Shown: piece after piece, positions 42,372 to 50,241 of the stretch
Layout: every line of letters begins with the position of its first letter
Position numbering within the stretch: position 1 is the stretch's first letter
DNA from: Pedobacter suwonensis
Lineage (GTDB): Bacteria > Bacteroidota > Bacteroidia > Sphingobacteriales > Sphingobacteriaceae
Length of the DNA stretch: 64,000 nucleotides
Assembly: GCF_900111825.1 (NCBI RefSeq)
Contig: NZ_FOJM01000009.1
Span: 186,001-250,000 of the forward strand
Direction: 5' to 3'
Notes under the pieces: model-generated
Told to the model about the DNA's origin: nothing
Seen by the model: only the letters and a program-made list of their open reading frames with translations
Databases searched by the model: none
Translations under genes and position numbers: made by a program

Positions 42372-43826
42372 ATGAAGAAATCTATTGCCAGCATTGTTGC
42401 AGAGGCAAACGAAAGTGGCGAAGGAACGCTTAAAAGAACCTTAGGCCCCATCAACCTGATTTTAATTGGCGTTGGCCTGACACTTGGCGCCGGTTTATTT
42501 TCGATTACAGGTCTGGCTGCAGCCAATCATTCTGGTCCGGCGGTAACCCTGTCTTTTGTAATTGCAGCTTTAGGTTGCGGTTTTGCGGCACTTTGTTACG
42601 CAGAATTTGCCTCTATGATTCCAGTTGCCGGGAGTGCATATACCTATTCTTACGCGACCATGGGCGAGCTTTTCGCCTGGATTATTGGCTGGGACCTGGT
42701 ATTGGAATACTCTGTAGGTTGTGCTACTGTAGCCATCAGCTGGTCGCAGTATTTAACCAGGTTTTTAGCCAGTTTACACATTTATCTTCCGCCCCAGTTA
42801 ACCCTATCTCCTTTCGAAACCGCTAAACTGGCAGATGGTTCTGCTGTTCACGGCATCATTAATATACCCGCAGCGCTGGTAGTGGTATTAATGACGGCCA
42901 TACTGATCAGAGGTACCAAAGGCTCGGCCATTGTGAATGGCATTATTGTGTTTCTTAAAGTAGGTGTGGTATTGGTTTTTATCGCTTTAGGCTGGCAATA
43001 TATCGATCCCGCAAATTATCATCCATACATCCCCGAAAATACCGGAACATTCGGTCAGTTTGGATGGAGCGGTGTATTACGCGGTGCAGGTTTAGTATTT
43101 TTTGTATTTATAGGCTTTGATGCCGTTGCCGCTTCCGCACAGGAAACCAAAAATCCGGCAAGGGATCTACCGATCGGTATTATTGGCTCTTTGGTGGTTT
43201 GTACGGTTTTGTTTGGATTGTTCGGTCATGTGATGACAGGTCTGGCCAATTACAAAGAATTTGCCAATAGTGGCGCACCGGTAGCCATAGCCATCGAAAA
43301 AACACCTTATGCCTGGTTAAGTCAGGCCATTATTTTAGCCATCCTGATTGGTTACACATCCGTAATCCTGATTGATTTAATGGCACAGTCGCGGATGTTT
43401 TACTCCATCAGTAAAGATGGATTGTTACCAAAAATGTTTTCTGATGTGCATTCAAAATTTAAAACGCCATATAAGTCGAACATTATCCTTTGTTTATTTA
43501 TTGGTCTTTTTGCGGCATTTGTTCCCATGAATGTTGTGGGCGAAATGACCAGTATCGGTACCTTGCTGGCCTTTTTAATGGTATGTGTAGGTATCCTGAT
43601 TTTAAGAAAAACAAACCCTGAAGCTAAACGACCGTTTAAGGTTCCTTTAGTGCCGTTAATCCCAATCTTGGGTATTTTAACCTGCATTGCCATGATGGCA
43701 TTTTTACCCTGGGAAACCTGGTTAAGGCTTGCCGTTTGGCTGGTAATGGGCTTAGCCATTTACTTCGGCTATGGTAAAAAGAACAGTAAATTAAACACAG
43801 CAGAAAAACAGGCGGAAGCCCAGTAA
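42372..43826 (+). CDS. APC-superfamily amino acid permease
   Basis: The 484-residue protein has about 12 membrane helices and the conserved APC helix 1 (LILIGVGLTLGAGLFSITG, Gly-rich unwound part that binds the substrate's alpha-amino and carboxyl groups). The YAEFASMIPVAGSAYTYSY segment is the family's helix 2-3 signature, and GFDAVAASAQETKNPARDLP is the helix 6-7 signature. This layout is typical of cationic or general amino acid transporters. It should import amino acids by proton symport or exchange; the exact amino acid is not visible. It is monocistronic, with its own promoter-like element and a strong terminator at 43848-43895. Confidence 0.9.
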   Translation: MKKSIASIVAEANESGEGTLKRTLGPINLILIGVGLTLGAGLFSITGLAAANHSGPAVTLSFVIAALGCGFAALCYAEFASMIPVAGSAYTYSYATMGELFAWIIGWDLVLEYSVGCATVAISWSQYLTRFLASLHIYLPPQLTLSPFETAKLADGSAVHGIINIPAALVVVLMTAILIRGTKGSAIVNGIIVFLKVGVVLVFIALGWQYIDPANYHPYIPENTGTFGQFGWSGVLRGAGLVFFVFIGFDAVAASAQETKNPARDLPIGIIGSLVVCTVLFGLFGHVMTGLANYKEFANSGAPVAIAIEKTPYAWLSQAIILAILIGYTSVILIDLMAQSRMFYSISKDGLLPKMFSDVHSKFKTPYKSNIILCLFIGLFAAFVPMNVVGEMTSIGTLLAFLMVCVGILILRKTNPEAKRPFKVPLVPLIPILGILTCIAMMAFLPWETWLRLAVWLVMGLAIYFGYGKKNSKLNTAEKQAEAQ

Positions 43827-43847
43827 TCAACATTTACTATACAGATA

Positions 43848-43895
43848 GGGTAATCGGGTTGTATGGAATATCCAACAGCACGATTGCCCTTTTTT
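43848..43895 (+). terminator. Terminator of the permease gene
   Basis: GGGTAATCG (43848-43856) pairs with CGATTGCCC (43881-43889, one G-T pair) and is followed by six T. Confidence 0.8.
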
Positions 43896-44033
43896 AATCA
43901 CACTTTCGTAATTACAACCGTATAAATATCAATTCATTATCAAAAAATATTAGTTATCCACAATTTAACATTTTTCTTAAATATTGGCCTGGGATTTGTC
44001 CTAATAAAATCGACCCTATTAAAACATCATCCC

Positions 44034-44198
44034 ATGATTATTAAATTAGACACATCGATTTTCAGGCTTTCGAGGCATAAAGCCGAAACCGTAAAAAAAG
44101 TGGCAACACCTCTTACCAGAGACCAATGGATCACTGCTGACAGAATCGTAATGGCAGCAATGTTTATCATCACGATTATGGGTGCCATCTTATTTTAA
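44034..44198 (+). CDS. Small single-helix membrane protein (54 residues)
   Basis: An ATG at 44034 opens a 54-codon frame: MIIKLDTSIFRLSRHKAETV, a middle part with KKVATPLTRDQWITADR, then a C-terminal helix IVMAAMFIITIMGAILF and a TAA stop. The amphipathic, basic first part and one hydrophobic helix are coherent for a small inner-membrane protein, and the frame uses codons like the neighbours. It is too short for a routine gene call and no family is known to me. It is convergent with the flavin disulfide reductase gene, with 14 bp between the stops. Confidence 0.5.
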   Translation: MIIKLDTSIFRLSRHKAETVKKVATPLTRDQWITADRIVMAAMFIITIMGAILF

Positions 44199-44212
44199 TT
44201 TCAGATGATTGA

Positions 44213-45109
44213 TCAAAAATCTTCAGAAATCAATTCTTTATTAATCATCACTGCAGCTATTGTTCCGGCAGCTGTAATGAAAGACAACGACCTGAACAAG
44301 GTTGTACAATCTCCTGCGGCATAAACGCCTTCGGCAGTAGTTTGCTGCTGCTCATTAACTTTTATTGTTTTCAGTTCTGTTAGTTCAAATCCTAATTGTT
44401 CGTTAAAGTTTATATGTTGCTCTATTTCAGGTTTAACATATATTGCGTTAAAGTTTAATCTTTCCCCATTTTTAAAAACAACATTTTCTAGCTGACCTTT
44501 TTGGTGTTCCAGTTCAACAAGCTCCTCTTCTAAAATGGTAATCGATTTAGATTTCAGCTTTTCGGTCTGTTCTGCATTCAATTGTGATTTTCCATTGGTT
44601 AAAATGGTTAGATCCTTATTCCAGAGGTGAAGATTTTTGGCCATTTCGAAGGCATGCTCACCATTCATTAACAAGGCTATTTTTTCATTTTTCACTTCGT
44701 AACCATGGCAATAAGGACAGTGTATTGCTGAAATGGCCCAACATGATGCCAATCCTTTAATATCGGGCAGCACATCTTTTAAACCTGTGGCCAGTAATAT
44801 TTTCCGGGCCGTAAAACTTCCCGCATATTCTACCTCAACCCTAAAACCTTTATCTATCCGCTCAGCTGAAATAGCTTTTCCTTCCAAAAACCTGACAGTT
44901 GAGTATTTCAGTACTTCCTCTTTTGCCGCCTTGGTAATATCTGCAGGCCGATCACCATCGTGTGTTAAAAAATTATGCGAATGCGGAGTCTGCCTATTGC
45001 AAGGTTTACCGGCATCGATCACCAGAACATTACGGGTTGAACGGCCCAGGGTTAATGCTGCAGACAAACCTGCATAGCTGCCGCCAATTATAATTACATC
45101 AAAATCCAT
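44213..45109 (-). CDS. FAD-dependent thioredoxin-reductase-like oxidoreductase
   Basis: The 298-residue protein has the FAD-binding motif IIIGGSYAGLSAA at residues 6-18, a redox-active CPYC at 131-134 (in IHCPYCHGYE), a weak NADPH-binding segment (LLMNGEHAFEMA in place of GGGxxA) and the terminal FAD motif VYAAGDCTT. Typical thioredoxin reductases have CAxC; the CPYC plus HGYE variant marks a subgroup of thioredoxin-reductase-like disulfide oxidoreductases whose electron acceptor may be oxygen or a small thiol. Length is near normal (about 300). The gene runs convergent to a small membrane protein gene. Confidence 0.82.
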   Translation of the reverse strand: MDFDVIIIGGSYAGLSAALTLGRSTRNVLVIDAGKPCNRQTPHSHNFLTHDGDRPADITKAAKEEVLKYSTVRFLEGKAISAERIDKGFRVEVEYAGSFTARKILLATGLKDVLPDIKGLASCWAISAIHCPYCHGYEVKNEKIALLMNGEHAFEMAKNLHLWNKDLTILTNGKSQLNAEQTEKLKSKSITILEEELVELEHQKGQLENVVFKNGERLNFNAIYVKPEIEQHINFNEQLGFELTELKTIKVNEQQQTTAEGVYAAGDCTTLFRSLSFITAAGTIAAVMINKELISEDF

Positions 45110-45177
45110 ATCCTTATCTTTTAAAACAAAGATCCGAATTCAAATTACAAATGCAACACAGATGCATTAAATCAATG

Positions 45178-45810
45178 TCATTTTATTTTTTTATAGATAA
45201 GTGCTTTTATAAAACCGCGATAATAAAAACGTTGTACTGAAATCTGATAATCTGCATTCAAAAAATAAGGAGTCATGTCAATTAATTGATTGGCCTCTAC
45301 AATTCCCAGTAATTTAAAAAAGCTATACATCGATTTAAGCAGTAACCATTTCCACCAATTTCCATTGACTTTATCGAGGGAAAAATCAACTATAAACCAA
45401 AATCCCTCTCTCTTTAAACAGCTATTTAACTGCCCAAATACTTTTGCAGCCCTTTCTTCAGCAAAATTATCGAAAAGGAATGGCGTTAAAATTACATCAA
45501 ATAACACATCAGTTTTAAAATCTTCAATGCCGATATTCACAAATTCAACCTGATTGTTTTTACAATCTCGCTTTTGAGATAGTGCCAGCATTTTTCCTGA
45601 GATTTCTACATAAACCAGCTTCAGACCACTTGGATATATTTTGGCAATTTCTTCTAAAATCCACCCTGTTCCGCCACCTACAATTAAAATTGAACTATTT
45701 TTTGGGATATATTGAAGTTGATTAACCTGAGCATTAACCTGCGATTTAAAAAACACCAAACGGCTTAAGGTATCGTAATGATTGGCTATTTTATCGTAGT
45801 TGTTGTTCAT
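45178..45810 (-). CDS. Class I SAM-dependent methyltransferase
   Basis: The 210-residue protein has the SAM-binding motif I in ILIVGGGTGWILEEIA (residues about 40-55), motif II acidic end in LVYVEIS and a later motif in FDVILTPFLFDNF. The N-terminal YDKIANHYDTLSRLVF resembles the UbiE/Methyltransf_25 group. The target (a lipid, quinone or small molecule) is not visible. It lies 67 bp upstream of the flavin oxidoreductase gene and 106 bp from the UbiA-like gene, all on the minus strand; the latter interval holds TATCAAGTAT-type words. A link to quinone-like chemistry with the UbiA-like gene is only speculative. Confidence 0.82.
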   Translation of the reverse strand: MNNNYDKIANHYDTLSRLVFFKSQVNAQVNQLQYIPKNSSILIVGGGTGWILEEIAKIYPSGLKLVYVEISGKMLALSQKRDCKNNQVEFVNIGIEDFKTDVLFDVILTPFLFDNFAEERAAKVFGQLNSCLKREGFWFIVDFSLDKVNGNWWKWLLLKSMYSFFKLLGIVEANQLIDMTPYFLNADYQISVQRFYYRGFIKALIYKKIK

Positions 45811-45916
45811 TTTTGGTGTAGTATCAAGTATTGAGATTCAAGTATCAAGATAAATTTCTCGGTTGTAAATACGTTTTGGTCTTTCTGCTTTAGTCTTTAA
45901 GCTTTAGTCTTTCCCC

Positions 45917-46828
45917 TTAATAAACAAACTGCATTCCGATTATCCCACATATGGCCTTAAATAAAATCAGCCCATCAATCACCATCAGGTAGTAGAGGAT
46001 GTTTTTCCTTTTGTGCATGGAATAAGCGATATAAATCGTCAAAACAAATGGCAGAACATTGAACAGAACCTGCGGTACCCCAAAACCTTTGTAACTGGCA
46101 AATATGCCCAGCGAAATTAAGCCGATAATTAACAGCGGAATCAAAATATTAAAAATGGTCCTTCGCAAACCATAACGCACCACAAACGTGCGCAGGTGTT
46201 TATTCGCATCTGTAGGATAATCTTTAATATCGAAAATAATGGCATTTACGGTGCAGAACATCCAGTTTTTAACAAATAACCAGGTCCACAGTACCGAATC
46301 GTGATAACCCACGCCTGTTTCAATTTTAAGCATAATTAAGGGCAGCACATTGGCACAACAGGCCCAAACAAAACCGATAACGAAAGCTTTAAACCAGCCG
46401 GTATTACGCAAATTGAACTTAATAAAGGATTTGGGGAGTAAGCCGTAATATAAAACACCTGCGATGATAATAACGACTATGGCTATCCAATAGCTAATCG
46501 GGAGTGCAAGAATATGCTCAAAGTTTTGGTACAGCAGATTAATGGCCAATAGCATGCAACTGATAAAAAGCACAGCCTGACTCCAGTTAATAAAAGTTTT
46601 ATGTTTAAAATACCACTGATTACGCGGATTGGTAGTAGAGGGTGCCGTAGAAACTTTATTATAAGCGTAGGTATAATAAATAGTCGGTGCCAAAAATAGC
46701 AACAGGTAATAATTGAGGGAGTTAAATGGAAGTTTTAACTGCAAGGTGGCTTCCAGCGTAAGGGCTACTGCCAAAATCCCTACAAAGTAGTTTCCAAAGA
46801 AAATAAACCTGATGATTTTACTGAGCAT
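45917..46828 (-). CDS. Polytopic membrane protein resembling UbiA prenyltransferases
   Basis: The 303-residue protein has about eight or nine membrane helices. NAIIFDIKDYPTDANKHLRT is close to the second Asp-rich motif of UbiA prenyltransferases (D-x-x-D-x-x-x-D) and is followed by the usual Arg-Tyr-Gly segment. The first Asp-rich motif is not obvious: the matching position reads YNKVSTAPSTTNPRNQW. If it is active it would join a polyprenyl chain to an aromatic acceptor at the membrane. The missing first motif leaves a diverged or inactive member possible. It neighbours a methyltransferase gene on the same strand. Confidence 0.5.
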   Translation of the reverse strand: MLSKIIRFIFFGNYFVGILAVALTLEATLQLKLPFNSLNYYLLLFLAPTIYYTYAYNKVSTAPSTTNPRNQWYFKHKTFINWSQAVLFISCMLLAINLLYQNFEHILALPISYWIAIVVIIIAGVLYYGLLPKSFIKFNLRNTGWFKAFVIGFVWACCANVLPLIMLKIETGVGYHDSVLWTWLFVKNWMFCTVNAIIFDIKDYPTDANKHLRTFVVRYGLRRTIFNILIPLLIIGLISLGIFASYKGFGVPQVLFNVLPFVLTIYIAYSMHKRKNILYYLMVIDGLILFKAICGIIGMQFVY

Positions 46829-46944
46829 TTAAATATGTTTTTCGTCAGCAATTTCGGATATATTATTGAATATGGTAAATAATAAAGTTGATTTTCTGCT
46901 ATCTTAGGGTTAGAAAGAAATTAACAATAAAAATCAACAATAAG

Positions 46945-47361
46945 ATGGAGGATACAAAAAACTCAAAATCAGCTAATGATGCCACACCAAAGGTGACGGG
47001 AATTGGCGGTATTTTCTTTTTTTCAGACAATCCGAAGGAAACTAAAGATTGGTATGCCAAAAATTTAGGAGTCGAAATCAACGCCTGGGGTGCTGTGAGT
47101 TTTGATTCACGAAATATCGATAACCCCGACGAAGTGGAGTCACTTCAATGGAGCCCATTTAAAAAAGGTGATGAATATTTTTCTCCTTCGAAAAAGGAAT
47201 TCATGATTAATTACCGTGTACAAAATCTTGAGGCACTATTGGAAAAACTCAAAGAAAATGGTGTAACCATACTGGATGAACTTGCCACTTATGACTATGG
47301 AAAATTTATCCATATTATGGATGCAGAAGGTAATAAGATTGAGTTATGGGAGCCTAGTTAA
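46945..47361 (+). CDS. VOC (glyoxalase/bleomycin-resistance) family protein
   Basis: The 138-residue protein has the vicinal-oxygen-chelate pattern: first half TGIGGIFFFSDNPKETKDWYAKNLGV, second half FMINYRVQNLEALLEKLKENG ending in KFIHIMDAEGNKIELWEP, where the Glu would bind metal. Such proteins act on glyoxal-type compounds or bind small molecules; the substrate is unknown. I chose ATG 46945 over 46888, because the 19 residues before it are not family-like and the GATGGAG context fits. A GTCATTTCGAGCGG-type hairpin repeat follows at 47375-47458. Confidence 0.85.
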   Translation: MEDTKNSKSANDATPKVTGIGGIFFFSDNPKETKDWYAKNLGVEINAWGAVSFDSRNIDNPDEVESLQWSPFKKGDEYFSPSKKEFMINYRVQNLEALLEKLKENGVTILDELATYDYGKFIHIMDAEGNKIELWEPS

Positions 47362-47654
47362 ATCTCGAGTTGGCGTCATTTCGAGCGGAGTGCAACGCAG
47401 TCGAGAAATCTAACTAAATAGATCTCTCCATTTCGCTGCGCTACATTCGAGAGGACGGCCGAATTAGTGGATCCTGTCAATAGTAGCACAGCGAAAGATT
47501 TTTATGAAATAAACTATCATCGTTTAAAATATTTGATGTTAATCGAATCCTTTTAGATATACGTTAAGAATAACAATTTACTTCCAATGAAAGATTCTTT
47601 ACTGCGTTCAGAATAAAAGCATAAAAAAAGCTTTCCAGTTTCCCGAAAGGTTTA

Positions 47655-47787
47655 GTGGGAAATAATCCCGATCTTCAAATCGGGACGACCCTCGGCATAA
47701 AGGGAATCCCTAAACCACACGAGTTAATTTCCCTAATAGCAAAAAAGCCTCTCAATAAATTGAAAGGCTTTCAATGGTGGGAAATGA
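47655..47787 (-). pseudogene. Decayed tRNA-Val remnants with terminator (repeat copy A)
   Basis: From 47655 the sequence GTGGGAAATAATCCCGATC...ACCCTCGGCATAAAGG...AACCACACGAGTTAATTTCCCT keeps the two ends and the order of the tRNA-Val genes at 49003-49301 read on the minus strand, but the arms no longer fold properly. It is followed by a copy of the tRNA terminator (47741-47768) and a fresh GGTGGGAAATGA start of a second remnant (47776 onwards, running into ATTTCAATCGGGACGACCC and, near 47840, AGCCGATGAAATTAATTTT). The block reappears as copy B at 48881-49011. Confidence 0.65.
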
Positions 47788-47833
47788 TCCCGATTTCAAT
47801 CGGGACGACCCTACTTAGCAAAAGACTGAGGTG

Positions 47834-48786
<953 letters not shown>

Positions 48787-48880
48787 AGTAAATTGTTTTA
48801 TTCCAGAATTTTATTTTTTTGTGAAATTGCAATTAGAGTGAATTTATCAAAAATTCTTTAAAAGGTATTGATAGGCTTCG

Positions 48881-48957
48881 GTGGGAAATGATCCCGATTT
48901 CGATCGAGACGACCCTCGGCATAAAGGTGATCCCTAAACCAGATGAATTAATTTCAC
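48881..48957 (-). pseudogene. tRNA-Val pseudogene (repeat copy B)
   Basis: GTGGGAAATGATCCCGATTTC...ACCCTCGGCATAAAGG...TAAACCAGATGAATTAATTTCACT matches the intact tRNA-Val genes in order and length. Both the T arm and the D arm are altered and the acceptor end has a mismatch (TTTCACT for TTTCCCT). It lies directly downstream of the tRNA terminator at 48965-48992. Copy A at 47655-47787 is its near-duplicate. Confidence 0.6.
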
Positions 48958-48964
48958 TAATAGC

Positions 48965-48992
48965 AAAAAAGCCTCTCAATAAATTGAAAGGC
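48965..48992 (-). terminator. Terminator of the tRNA-Val unit
   Basis: On the minus strand GCCTTTCAA-TTTA-TTGAGAGGC (one T-G pair) is followed by TTTTTT, 7 bp after the encoded CCA of the first tRNA gene. An identical arrangement is at 47741-47768. Confidence 0.75.
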
Positions 48993-48998
48993 TTTTAA

Positions 48999-49076
48999 TG
49001 GTGGGAAATGAGGGGTTCGAACCCCCGACCCCCTCGGTGTAAACGAGGTGCTCTGAACCAGCTGAGCTAATTTCCC
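48999..49076 (-). tRNA. tRNA-Val(TAC)
   Basis: On the minus strand from 49076 the sequence starts GGGAAATTAGCTCAGCTGG. It has acceptor pairs GGGAAAT/ATTTCCC, the D arm, an anticodon stem CCTCG/CGAGG with loop TTTACAC (anticodon TAC), the T loop TTCGAAC and an encoded CCA (48999-49002 as TGGT on the plus strand). The mature part is 74 nt. Confidence 0.92.
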
Positions 49077-49130
49077 TGTTGGTAATGTTTTAAAATCATC
49101 TCGGACTTTTCGATCCGCCCCTCCCGACTG

Positions 49131-49172
49131 ATAATGTCGGGATGCTCTGAACCAGCCGAGTTAATTTTCCTT
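49131..49172 (-). pseudogene. tRNA-Val 5'-half fragment
   Basis: Between the two intact genes, CGGGATGCTCTGAACCAGCC followed by GAGTTAATTTTCC resembles the 5' half of tRNA-Val (D arm and 5' acceptor) with substitutions. No 3' half follows, so it is a dead fragment. Confidence 0.55.
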
Positions 49173-49223
49173 TTGTATATATGTCAAATCTGATAAAAAA
49201 ACTCTCCGTTATCTTGAAAGTTT

Positions 49224-49301
49224 TGGTGGGAAATGAGGGGTTCGAACCCCCGACCCCCTCGGTGTAAACGAGGTGCTCTGAACCAGCTGAGCTAATTTCC
49301 C
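49224..49301 (-). tRNA. tRNA-Val(TAC), second identical copy
   Basis: It has the same 74-nt sequence as the copy at 49003-49076, with the same anticodon TAC and an encoded CCA (49224-49227). Transcribed on the minus strand, it comes first of the pair and recO lies upstream. Confidence 0.92.
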
Positions 49302-49395
49302 TTATTTTTTTTGTCAAACTTAATGCCCCACCCTCCGTTTGGGAATGCAAATATAGCGCTATAAAACTGTTCTGCAAATCTTTTTTTCTTTTTTT

Positions 49396-50121
49396 TCAAC
49401 TTAACAAAGTTTCGAGGATTTTATGCGACTGCACCACCCCGAAAGAGGCTGTATGTAAGGTATAGAAAACCAATATCTTATCTAATAAAAACCGGCGCTG
49501 GGCATTGCTTAACTTTATTTCAGAAATTTTTTCCAGTGGCGAATTAAACAGTGAAATGAAACCAATAGCATCATCCAGTTGCAGGTAATTGGAATGAATA
49601 GGCAGCCGTGAAGTAAACGCTCCTTCCTGCAGGTCAAAATAAATCTGATCACTCCTTCTTTTCTCATTGGGAGAAAAACCTAAAAACCGGGTAAGTTTCA
49701 ATAAAAAGGACAGATGAAAGTTCGGGTTAATCTCTCCAATTTCATCAAACCAGGCGATTGAGTTAAAAATATAATCAAATAAACTTTCATCAGCCGATTG
49801 CTGCCTAATGCTTTTATACAGTACCTCATTTAAAAATATAACGATACTGGTTTTTATCATATCATATGGAATACTTCTGAAAACCGGCGTTTGCCTGATT
49901 TCAACAACCCTTTGCATATTGGTATTTGCTTTATGATAAACTACCATATCCAACAAATGGAGCGATTGCAGCATATTCATTTTAATCTTCGCCTTTGGCT
50001 TTTTAACACCATTGATGAGATAAGACTGCATACCAAATTTATCAGTCAGCACCTGCACTACTACACTGCTTTCACTGTAGTTTGTAGTCTTTAAAACAAT
50101 GCCCCTAACCTTGTGCAACAT
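49396..50121 (-). CDS. recO: DNA repair protein RecO
   Basis: The 241-residue protein starts MLHKVRGIVLKTTNYSESS, the N-terminal OB fold typical of RecO. It continues with INGVKKPKAKIKMNMLQSLHLLDMVVYHK and a helical C-terminal part (FLLKLTRFLGFSPNEKR). RecO works with RecR and RecF to load RecA onto single-stranded DNA in the RecFOR pathway. No CXXC zinc site is visible in the C-terminal part, as in other Bacteroidota members. Length is normal (about 240). It is divergent from the RND exporter gene; a TACTTTTG candidate -7 element lies at 50141-50148. Confidence 0.9.
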   Translation of the reverse strand: MLHKVRGIVLKTTNYSESSVVVQVLTDKFGMQSYLINGVKKPKAKIKMNMLQSLHLLDMVVYHKANTNMQRVVEIRQTPVFRSIPYDMIKTSIVIFLNEVLYKSIRQQSADESLFDYIFNSIAWFDEIGEINPNFHLSFLLKLTRFLGFSPNEKRRSDQIYFDLQEGAFTSRLPIHSNYLQLDDAIGFISLFNSPLEKISEIKLSNAQRRFLLDKILVFYTLHTASFGVVQSHKILETLLS

Positions 50122-50140
50122 CCGCTTAAAACAATTTTTT

Positions 50141-50148
50141 CAAAAGTA
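50141..50148 (-). promoter_or_regulatory. Candidate -7 element of recO
   Basis: On the minus strand this is TACTTTTG, matching TAnnTTTG, 19 bp upstream of the recO start. The -33 element is not clear. Confidence 0.35.
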
Positions 50149-50203
50149 TGTTATTTGTGCAAATTTAATTGTGCGAAAACTAATCCCATTTTATAAATAA
50201 GAT

Positions 50204-50211
50204 TAGTTTTG
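50204..50211 (+). promoter_or_regulatory. Candidate -7 element of the RND/MMPL exporter gene
   Basis: TAGTTTTG matches TAnnTTTG and lies 30 bp upstream of the chosen ATG at 50242. Confidence 0.4.
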
Positions 50212-50241
50212 CCTTTAATATTATTAAAAACTAAGCTGCAC

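Noticed and set aside
49096..49377. Minus-strand open frame of 93 codons
   Set aside because: It runs through the second tRNA-Val gene and the tRNA fragment. The tRNA calls explain the sequence.
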